DNA of 64,000 nucleotides from Dyadobacter sp. CY347 (GTDB lineage: Bacteria > Bacteroidota > Bacteroidia > Cytophagales > Spirosomataceae), in contig NZ_JAKFFT010000002.1 of assembly GCF_021502655.1 (NCBI RefSeq), positions 496,001 to 560,000 of the forward strand. The letters run 5' to 3'. Under the pieces are notes generated by a model. The model had not been told where the DNA came from, made no database searches, and saw nothing but the letters and a program-made list of their open reading frames with translations. The position numbers and the translations under genes are program-made. This document shows, piece after piece, positions 34,982 through 41,802 of the stretch. The number at the start of each line of letters is the position of its first letter. Position 1 is the stretch's first letter.

Positions 34982-35899
34982 ATGGATCGGAGAACATTTA
35001 TGAATTCGCTGGCTGTCTCGGCCGGAGCCGCTTTTTTGCCCGAAACCGAAAGCATAGCAGCCACTTTTCCCATTTCCTGCAACCAATATTCGTGGATTAC
35101 CTTTTATGAAAGGGATGGCAAAGACTGGGGGGCGAACCTGGATGCGTCGCTCAAAGAATTTGCCTCCACCGGCCTGAAAGCATACGAGCCTGCATTTACA
35201 CAAGCCAGCGAAGTTGGAAAGTTGTTGCCCGTTTTGAAAAAATATAATCTTGTTATGCCGTCTGTTTATGTAAACAGCTCCCTGCACAAAGCTGACGAGG
35301 CAACAAAATCCATTGACTCTGTGCTGGCGATTGCGGATGCATTGAAGCCGGTTGATACGAAGATCATTGTTACGAATCCTAATCCGCTGAAATGGGGCGG
35401 CTCTGAAAATAAAAATGATGCCGAACTGGCAGAACAAGCCAAAAACCTCGACAAGCTGGGAGCGGAGTTGAAAAAACGCGGCATGACGCTTGCTTACCAC
35501 ACGCACGACGTGGAACTGCGGGCAGCCGCGCGGGAATTTCACCATATGCTGCTCGCCACAGATCCGGACAATGTATTCCTTTGCCTGGATGTGCATTGGG
35601 TTTACCGCGGCTCAGGCAATTCGCAGATTGCGCTGTTTGATATCGTGAAATTATACGGAAAACGGATCGTAGAACTGCATTTGCGACAATCCAAAGGCGG
35701 AATTTGGCAGGAATCTTTCAGCGACGGCGACATCGATTACCGCCGCCTCGTAACAACATTAAAAGCCATGAATGTCAACCCGCACCTGGTTTTGGAACAA
35801 TGCCTGGAAAAAACATCTCCCAAGACAATGGACGCTGTTGCGGCGCATAAAAAGGATCTCGCTTACAGTGCTGAAATTTTTAAGGATTGGTTGAAATAA
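34982..35899 (+). CDS. Sugar phosphate isomerase/epimerase family protein, Tat-exported
   Basis: A roughly 305-residue TIM-barrel protein of the xylose-isomerase-like (AP endonuclease 2) superfamily. The N-terminus MDRRTFMNSLAVSAGAAFL has the twin-arginine pattern RRTFM, so it is probably exported folded by Tat. Metal-site motifs include TLAYHTHDVE, LCLDVHWVYRG, VELHLRQSKGG and HLVLEQC. Such exported proteins in Bacteroidota are often linked to sugar use, but no sugar genes lie beside it. The start at ATG 34982 follows the Tat motif; ATG 34976 is also possible. Confidence 0.87.
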   Translation: MDRRTFMNSLAVSAGAAFLPETESIAATFPISCNQYSWITFYERDGKDWGANLDASLKEFASTGLKAYEPAFTQASEVGKLLPVLKKYNLVMPSVYVNSSLHKADEATKSIDSVLAIADALKPVDTKIIVTNPNPLKWGGSENKNDAELAEQAKNLDKLGAELKKRGMTLAYHTHDVELRAAAREFHHMLLATDPDNVFLCLDVHWVYRGSGNSQIALFDIVKLYGKRIVELHLRQSKGGIWQESFSDGDIDYRRLVTTLKAMNVNPHLVLEQCLEKTSPKTMDAVAAHKKDLAYSAEIFKDWLK

Positions 35900-35904
35900 G
35901 GCCC

Positions 35905-36324
35905 TTATTCAACAGCAACAAACTTCCCCAAACAAGTGCCATCACAGCTAAAACCCAGCGTTACGGAAGTAGGAGTAAGGTCTTTATAGGACCAGTTATG
36001 GGCGGGGTAGGCGACACTGTTGGGTGCGCCGCTGAGTTCAATGAGGTCGTTGCCGATTAGTTTGTATTTGGTGTACAAATTGACATAAGAAGAAAGTGAT
36101 CCTCTTGTCTCTTTAAAATCACCATTCGCCTTGAACTCGACAACGCTGGATTCTCCTTCTGACGCTCTTTGAAATTTGCCGCTGCCATCGCCCGGATCAA
36201 ATAAATACTCAGTCATCTTCCATTTGCCTACAAGGCCATTATTGCCAGCATCGACATCATCGTCTTTGCAGGAAAACAAGCTGACGAACAGGAGGGTTAC
36301 AAATATTGAAGCGCGAATATTCAT
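35905..36324 (-). CDS. Lipocalin-like lipoprotein, uncharacterised
   Basis: A 139-residue predicted lipoprotein: signal ASIFVTLLFVSLFSC with the lipid-bearing Cys about residue 19. The remainder, starting with GLVGKWKMTEYLFD, is beta-rich and resembles small lipocalin-like domains of Bacteroidota (lead motif VGxWxxxE). The two late Cys (FSCDGTC) could form a disulfide. No known function. Its stop is 5 bases from the convergent isomerase-family stop. Confidence 0.75.
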   Translation of the reverse strand: MNIRASIFVTLLFVSLFSCKDDDVDAGNNGLVGKWKMTEYLFDPGDGSGKFQRASEGESSVVEFKANGDFKETRGSLSSYVNLYTKYKLIGNDLIELSGAPNSVAYPAHNWSYKDLTPTSVTLGFSCDGTCLGKFVAVE

Positions 36325-36473
36325 AATCTTTGAACATTAAGGATTTATCTGAAAAGACGCAATTTCTGTAACATTAGTTGTAACTGTTATTATATTGTCC
36401 GTTGAAATTTGAAGAACGTTTCTCGCTGGCCTGATATCAAAGCAGCATATTATCACACTATAATCAATTCAGA

Positions 36474-36731
36474 ATGGGAAAATTTGATAAGCTGATTTTC
36501 AAGTTGCTTTCAGGGTCTGCTGACAGCAATTTTAGTTTTGATGACCTAAGATTAATTTTAATAAATCTGGGTTTCACCGAAAAGACAACGGGAGGCAGTC
36601 ACAGAATTTTTTATAAGGAAAATATTGTGGAAATTGTAAATATTCAACCTGATGGTAATAAGGTTAAATCATATCAGGTGAAACAGGTGAGAGGGATCAT
36701 TTTGAAATATAAACTTGTAAGTCATGAATAG
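36474..36731 (+). CDS. hicA: HicA family toxin (mRNA interferase)
   Basis: An 85-residue dsRBD-like toxin that cleaves mRNA in a ribosome-independent way. The catalytic His lies in TTGGSHRIF (~43), and the closing strand VKSYQVKQVR fits the family. It overlaps hicB by 8 bases. It is a type II toxin-antitoxin toxin; the full-length frame suggests it is intact. Confidence 0.85.
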   Translation: MGKFDKLIFKLLSGSADSNFSFDDLRLILINLGFTEKTTGGSHRIFYKENIVEIVNIQPDGNKVKSYQVKQVRGIILKYKLVSHE

Positions 36732-36936
36732 TAAATACGAGTTAATTATATATTGGAGCGAGGAGGATAACACATTTGTTGTGGAAGTTCCGGAACTGCC
36801 GGGTTGCATGGCGGATGGCCCGACCCAAAATGAAGCGCTACTGAATGTGCAAATGGTGATCGATCAATGGATTGAGACTGCGAAAGCGCTGGGACGGGAA
36901 ATTCCAAAACCGAAAGGTAAGCTGATGTATGCTTGA
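36724..36936 (+). CDS. hicB: HicB family antitoxin
   Basis: A 70-residue partial-RNase-H-fold antitoxin: YELIIYWSEEDNTFVVEVPELPGCMADGPT is the standard HicB opening, followed by the helix EALLNVQMVIDQWIETA. It lacks a C-terminal DNA-binding domain, as in short HicB forms, so autoregulation would need another factor. It overlaps hicA upstream and ends 14 bases before the dehydrogenase ATG. Confidence 0.88.
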   Translation: MNSKYELIIYWSEEDNTFVVEVPELPGCMADGPTQNEALLNVQMVIDQWIETAKALGREIPKPKGKLMYA

Positions 36937-36950
36937 TCGACCCTAGCTCC

Positions 36951-38114
36951 ATGCCAACCACAGATTTCTTCAATATCTATGATCTGCTAACTACTGAGCA
37001 AAAGCTGGTTATGAGCACGATCCGGGAATTTTCTGACAGGGAAATAAAACCTATTATTGAGGACTACGCCCAAAAGGCGGAGTTCCCGGTGCATTTGATG
37101 AAAAAGTTTGGTGAGATTGGCGTGTTTGGTGCGACGATTCCTGTGGAGTATGGCGGTGGCGGTTTGGATTATATTAGTTATGGTTTAATGTGCCAGGAAA
37201 TTGAGAGGGGCGATTCGGGCATGCGTTCCACGATTTCGGTGCAAAGTTCGCTGGTAATGTGGCCGATTTTTGCATTTGGATCCGAAGAACAAAAGCGTAA
37301 ATTTCTTCCGGGTCTGGCCAGCGGAGACATGCTCGGGTGCTTTGGATTAACGGAGCCGGATCACGGTTCAAATCCAGCCGGCATGCAAACCAGGATTTCA
37401 AAAACTGCAAATGGTTATGTCCTCAACGGTTCTAAAATGTGGATTTCCAATGCGCCGTTTGCCGATATCGCAGTCGTCTGGGCGAGGGATGAGGAAGGTA
37501 AGATGCGTGGCTTAATTGCAGAGCGTGGCATGGAAGGTTTTTCCACCCCTGAAATTCATAACAAATGGTCGTTAAGGGCAAGTGCGACAGGAGAATTGGT
37601 GTTTAATGATGTTTTCATTCCCGAGGAAAACATTCTGCCCTATGCATTAGGACTTAAAGCGCCGCTGCAATGTTTGGATAAAGCGCGCTATGGCATTTCG
37701 TGGGGTGTCATTGGTGCGGCGATGGATTGCTACGAAACGGCCGTGCAATACGCAGCAGAACGCGTTCAGTTTGATAAACCCATTGCAGCTTTCCAATTGA
37801 CACAGAAAAAGTTAGCCGAAATGTTGACCGAAATCACCAAAGCGCAGCTGCTTGCGTGGCGATTGGGCACGTTAATGAACGATGGCCAAGCAACAACTAC
37901 GCAAATCTCCATGGCGAAGCGTAACAATGTGGCTATGGCACTGAATGTCGCACGAGAATGTCGGCAAATCCTGGGCGGAATGGGCATTTTGGGCGAATAT
38001 CCGATCATGAGGCATATGATGAACCTGGAATCGGTGATCACTTACGAGGGGACGCATGACATTCATTTGCTGATCCTGGGTGCTGAAATCACGGGCATTC
38101 CTGCTTTCAAATAA
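36951..38114 (+). CDS. Acyl-CoA dehydrogenase, glutaryl-CoA dehydrogenase-like
   Basis: A 387-residue FAD-dependent acyl-CoA dehydrogenase. The N-terminal PxYGGGGLDYISYGL, the FAD-contact FGLTEPDHGSNP and WISNAPFADI, and the catalytic Glu in ITYEGTHDIH near the end are as in glutaryl-CoA dehydrogenase, which oxidises and decarboxylates glutaryl-CoA to crotonyl-CoA. The substrate Arg region (KARYGISWG) also fits. ATG 36951 is preferred; an ATG at 36933 overlaps hicB by 4 bases. It may be read from the hicAB transcript. Confidence 0.9.
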   Translation: MPTTDFFNIYDLLTTEQKLVMSTIREFSDREIKPIIEDYAQKAEFPVHLMKKFGEIGVFGATIPVEYGGGGLDYISYGLMCQEIERGDSGMRSTISVQSSLVMWPIFAFGSEEQKRKFLPGLASGDMLGCFGLTEPDHGSNPAGMQTRISKTANGYVLNGSKMWISNAPFADIAVVWARDEEGKMRGLIAERGMEGFSTPEIHNKWSLRASATGELVFNDVFIPEENILPYALGLKAPLQCLDKARYGISWGVIGAAMDCYETAVQYAAERVQFDKPIAAFQLTQKKLAEMLTEITKAQLLAWRLGTLMNDGQATTTQISMAKRNNVAMALNVARECRQILGGMGILGEYPIMRHMMNLESVITYEGTHDIHLLILGAEITGIPAFK

Positions 38115-38118
38115 TTCC

Positions 38119-39069
38119 TTAAATAAGCGAATCTGCTTCTTTCACTGGCCCAATCCATGTCGTTTTCTCCTGGTTGATCTTTTGCAAATCTTTGGTAGTC
38201 ATCCTGGAACCGTCAGGCGACCAGCCCGGCGCTTTGATGAGGTAATTTAGCTTAGTCCTCAGATCCGTTTTTTGTTTAAAATCCCTTCCAATTTCCTTCC
38301 ATTCGTGCAAAACGGTGTGAGCAAGCGTTTTGTTTTCAATGGGTTTGGTCAGGCCGTAAACAGGCGGAACGGTTTCAAGTTCTTCCTGAAATGTGCCGAA
38401 CATGCGATCCCAGATAATCAGGCACATGCCCATATTTTTGTCCAGATACTGCACGTTGCTTGCGTGGTGAACACGGTGATGAGAAGGGGTTACGAAAATG
38501 TATTCGAGCCAGCCCAGCTTGCCCACATATTCTGTGTGCACAATGATGCCGTAAATCTGCGTAAGGGAATACATAATGATGATATCAGCGGGATTAAAGC
38601 CGATCAATGCAAGCGGTATGAAATAAATGAAGCGGTAAAGCGGCTGGAAAACGGAAGAGCGGAAACCCGTCGTAAGATTGAAATGCTCGGAAGAATGATG
38701 CGTAACGTGCACCGCCCAGAACAACCGGCTGTGGTGATCCACGTAATGCAGGGTGTAAAATGCCAGATCTTCCAGAAGAAAAAGGCTTAACCAGTAAAAG
38801 AACGGATCTGTTATGGTTGTTCCAAAACCCATATTATAAAACCAGATCAGCACACCCACATAAGCGGTCCTGAACAGGAGGTCGACGCCGCCATTCAGCA
38901 GCATTAACAAAGCGTTGGTAATGGTGTCTTTGAAACTATAAGAAGCGCGTGGACTGCCGTGGTCGTGCGAAGGCCGGTAAGTCAGGAAAATTTCGACGCA
39001 GATCAGCAACAGATAAAACGGAGTGGAGACTTTTAAAAGAAAATCCTCAAACTCATATGTGCCAGGCAT
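38119..39069 (-). CDS. Sterol desaturase/fatty acid hydroxylase family membrane protein
   Basis: A 316-residue di-iron membrane oxygenase-type protein with about five membrane segments. The eight-His pattern is present: HYVDHHSRLFWAVHVTHHSSEH, then HTEYVGK and SHHRVHHASN. The family hydroxylates or desaturates sterols, fatty acids or carotenoids; the substrate here is unknown. A minus-strand TATCTTTG (39098-39091) lies 22 bases before the ATG. Its stop is 5 bases from the convergent dehydrogenase stop. Confidence 0.9.
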   Translation of the reverse strand: MPGTYEFEDFLLKVSTPFYLLLICVEIFLTYRPSHDHGSPRASYSFKDTITNALLMLLNGGVDLLFRTAYVGVLIWFYNMGFGTTITDPFFYWLSLFLLEDLAFYTLHYVDHHSRLFWAVHVTHHSSEHFNLTTGFRSSVFQPLYRFIYFIPLALIGFNPADIIIMYSLTQIYGIIVHTEYVGKLGWLEYIFVTPSHHRVHHASNVQYLDKNMGMCLIIWDRMFGTFQEELETVPPVYGLTKPIENKTLAHTVLHEWKEIGRDFKQKTDLRTKLNYLIKAPGWSPDGSRMTTKDLQKINQEKTTWIGPVKEADSLI

Positions 39070-39229
39070 AGCAGTGGTGTCAAATATTCACAAAGATAAT
39101 TCGGAACGTAGTGGTAAGGTTTGCGAATATAAATTCTAAGTTATTTCTAATCCAGCATTTAATCGACCTTTAATCACGAACCATTATACAGACATTCAAC
39201 TATGCCGATGCCCCTATCACACTTGGTTC

Positions 39230-40720
39230 TTAATTGATCATTCGCTTCAATGCTTTCCTTAATTCTTCGTTTTTATGCCGTTTTTGGAGGATAGTAGGCG
39301 CTGCGATCCTTTCGCGGCAGTCAAACAGCGAGCATCGTTCGCAGGTCTGGTTTACTTCTCGGGCAACCAGAAACGGGTCATCCAGAAACTGTAACTTTTC
39401 TTTGGTAGGCTCGTCCAGGTAAATGCCCATCGAAACGCTCACATTCAGCCCCGGGGTAGGGGACATGGGCAGGGCGAAACTGATCACCAGATATTCGTCC
39501 CGTGTATCCAGATAAGTGGATTTCTGTGCTTTACAGAGAATTCCTGGCTGTTCTTTACGCTTTATTTTATCTCCCAGATCATTCAAAATCGTCAATGCAA
39601 CCCAGCGCCGGCAGTAATGCTCGTCTTTAACAGTATGCGGATAATGTTTGCGGGAAATGTGCATTTCCTTGGTCATATCAAAAATATTCTGACCGACGAA
39701 ATTGTTGAAACGGGAGAAAAAGATCTGGTTAATCCCAAAATAGCGCGGCAGAATGTTGCTTAACCTGTAACAAAAAGATTCCGGCGTTGTATTGAACCTG
39801 TGAATGAGGTCTATAAGCTGCTGCGGCTGCCACATTTTTTGTTCAAAAACCGCTGCCACTGCGGGCACCAGCAAGCTTCTCTTAATGATAATAGCGCTTG
39901 AAAAATAGGATGCTTTAAAGTTGTTGAGCAGTTGTTCAAACGACTCTGCTTCCACCAATGCAGTCGTATGCAGCCTGTTTTTCAGATTTAAATACAAATA
40001 ACCGATCTCCCGCCCAAAAATAAACGCCCGCTGCACTGAGGAAAGGTGATTGTTCATCAGCAAACGATTGCCGTTGGGGTTGGTAATAGTTAGCGAACGA
40101 ACGCTGGAAAACTCGGGATTGGCCTTTTCATTAATGTTTTCAATAGAGTAATTAAAGCGGGATCTCAGGATTCCGGCGAGGTCATTTTCATTGAGAATCT
40201 GATTTTCAGCAATGTTATTTTCGATCAAAAAACGCTCTGCTTCGAGCTCAATCTCCTCGAAATAATTGTCATGCATTTCCTGATAAGTGCGCAATGCCGA
40301 GAAATAGAACTTCTCAATCGACATATTATAATTCCGGGCGATCTCGATCAATGTGCCCACAAATGCGCTTATTTTGGCTGGGGCATCCGAAAGGATTTCG
40401 AGCAGGTTAGCAGGATCTATACCAAAAAGTTCGAGCGGGAGTTCTGTGAGCACATTGGAGCTCAGCAGGTCGGAAATGGGTTCGAGGCGTTTGGTAAGTT
40501 TGAGGGAAACGAGCGTGTCGTAATCCACGTCCATCGCCGACGCCAGGGCAATGATTTTGTCGGATTTTGGGTATTTTTTGCCCTTCTCAATTTCATTGAT
40601 ATACGAAATCGAAAGCCCTGATTTCTGTGACAGCTCATTGAGTGACAACCCCTTATCCAATCGAAGCTGTTTGAGCTTCAACCCGAAAACCAACCTTACA
40701 TTATCTGTATTTATTGCCAC
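39230..40720 (-). CDS. XRE family regulator of acyl-CoA metabolism (ScfR/RamB type)
   Basis: A 496-residue regulator. Residues ~10-65 form the helix-turn-helix (LRLDKGLSLNELSQKSGLS, SYINEIEKGKKYP). The middle is an M78-like/IrrE-like domain with no HExxH metal motif visible. The C-terminal DUF2083-like region ends with the Cys cluster CERCSLFDC, which could bind metal. Relatives such as RamB, MdpR and ScfR respond to short-chain acyl-CoA and control acetate, propionate or glyoxylate genes. The acyl-CoA dehydrogenase nearby fits such a role, but regulation of it is inferred. A palindrome sits by its promoter. Confidence 0.85.
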   Translation of the reverse strand: MAINTDNVRLVFGLKLKQLRLDKGLSLNELSQKSGLSISYINEIEKGKKYPKSDKIIALASAMDVDYDTLVSLKLTKRLEPISDLLSSNVLTELPLELFGIDPANLLEILSDAPAKISAFVGTLIEIARNYNMSIEKFYFSALRTYQEMHDNYFEEIELEAERFLIENNIAENQILNENDLAGILRSRFNYSIENINEKANPEFSSVRSLTITNPNGNRLLMNNHLSSVQRAFIFGREIGYLYLNLKNRLHTTALVEAESFEQLLNNFKASYFSSAIIIKRSLLVPAVAAVFEQKMWQPQQLIDLIHRFNTTPESFCYRLSNILPRYFGINQIFFSRFNNFVGQNIFDMTKEMHISRKHYPHTVKDEHYCRRWVALTILNDLGDKIKRKEQPGILCKAQKSTYLDTRDEYLVISFALPMSPTPGLNVSVSMGIYLDEPTKEKLQFLDDPFLVAREVNQTCERCSLFDCRERIAAPTILQKRHKNEELRKALKRMIN

Positions 40721-40737
40721 TGCGCTGATAGAATCGG

Positions 40738-40764
40738 CCTGTAATGTACGATTTCGTTTACAGG
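40738..40764. promoter_or_regulatory. Candidate operator palindrome before the XRE regulator
   Basis: CCTGTAA (40738-40744) and TTACAGG (40758-40764) form an inverted repeat 18-44 bases upstream of the regulator ATG, just downstream of its predicted transcription start. This position suits autorepression. Confidence 0.45.
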
Positions 40765-40783
40765 CAATTTAATTAAAGAAATG

Positions 40784-40811
40784 CAAAAGTAGAAATAGCT
40801 GCCACATTCAA
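40784..40811 (-). promoter_or_regulatory. Candidate promoter of the XRE regulator
   Basis: On the minus strand TTG (40811-40809), 17 bases, then TACTTTTG (40791-40784). The predicted transcription start, about 40777, lies 57 bases before the ATG at 40720. Confidence 0.5.
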
Positions 40812-40825
40812 TGGTAATATGTTAA

Positions 40826-40863
40826 AACAAAAAACGGGACACGTCGTAGCAACGGTCCCGTTT
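40826..40863 (-). terminator. Intrinsic terminator of the porin gene
   Basis: AAACGGGAC (40832-40840) pairs with GTCCCGTTT (40855-40863). Read leftward, it is followed by a T-rich run (complement of the A-run at 40826-40834), so it terminates the minus-strand porin transcript. Confidence 0.8.
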
Positions 40864-40882
40864 ATATCAAGTGTGATTTGGA

Positions 40883-41551
40883 TCAAAAAATCGCAAAGCC
40901 AAGCGTTGCCTGGAACAGATTGCTTTTCTTGCCAAATTGTGATGCTGTGGTAGCATTGTCGAACTCAACTTTCACAATGTCTGTGAAATTTCCTTCGTAA
41001 CGCACGTCCAGGCTCAATCTCCCAAAGTCAAAACCAACACCTGCCTGATATCCGTAAGCAAGGCGGTTTTTGAATTCAGCAGAATTTTCGCCTGTGATCA
41101 CATCAAATGAATCGCCGATTTTGCCATTGTTGGACAATCTTAATGAAGCCATCGGGCCAACATTGATACGGAAGAATTTAGCAACTCTTACGCCAAACAG
41201 TATGGGCACATCCAGGTTTGAAAAACGAACATCAACTTTTCCATTTGAATCCTGAACGCCGTCTTCATACACATTAAAACGACCTCCTTTTTGCGATAGT
41301 AAAATCTCAGGCTGGATATAAAATGTTTTCCCAAAACGGAAAAATACACCTCCCGCAAAACCAAGCGACCGGTTGTCATTGTCTTTGAAATTGAATGGGT
41401 TATTGCCCGATGCAAGTGTAAGGTCGTTGCTTCCATTGATGTTGGACAAATTGGCTCCTGCCTTAATCCCAAACCGGAAAGCCGGGTCGTATTGTGCTGA
41501 TGCTGCATAGCTTACAGTCATCAGGCACAGCGCAATCATAAAATTTTTCAT
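40883..41551 (-). CDS. Outer-membrane beta-barrel (PorT-like) porin family protein
   Basis: A 222-residue exported protein (signal MKNFMIALCLMTVSYAASA). The mature part has the regular alternating strands of an eight-stranded outer-membrane barrel and opens with FRFGIKAGANLSNI, typical of the PorT family, ending in the aromatic TLGFAIF. No catalytic motif. It is transcribed alone, divergent from leuS. Confidence 0.87.
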   Translation of the reverse strand: MKNFMIALCLMTVSYAASAQYDPAFRFGIKAGANLSNINGSNDLTLASGNNPFNFKDNDNRSLGFAGGVFFRFGKTFYIQPEILLSQKGGRFNVYEDGVQDSNGKVDVRFSNLDVPILFGVRVAKFFRINVGPMASLRLSNNGKIGDSFDVITGENSAEFKNRLAYGYQAGVGFDFGRLSLDVRYEGNFTDIVKVEFDNATTASQFGKKSNLFQATLGFAIF

Positions 41552-41725
41552 GTCAGTTTTTAATTAGTAGATATAATTGAATTAATAAAAAATCTTAAAA
41601 ACCCGTGCCCGGCAGTCAGGCTGGTAATTGCTTGTCAGTTGGGAATTAGTTTCTACAAGAGGCGCTCAGGAGCGGATATCATGACCTAATGTGGAGCGGG
41701 TAAACCTTATTACGAGCAAAAACGC

Positions 41726-41733
41726 TATTTTTG
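41726..41733 (+). promoter_or_regulatory. Candidate -7 element of leuS
   Basis: TATTTTTG fits TANNTTTG, 70 bases before ATG 41803. The -33 region has no good TTG. Confidence 0.35.
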
Positions 41734-41802
41734 CGGTCAGTTTGGAAATTGGGCAAGGCAGAAAGTCAGCCTCTATCGTAATAAGGAAATACAGAGCTAG
41801 TT

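Noticed and set aside
34946..35596. 216-codon minus-strand frame opposite the Tat-exported isomerase-family gene
   Set aside because: Shadow frame; the plus-strand product has a Tat signal and barrel motifs.
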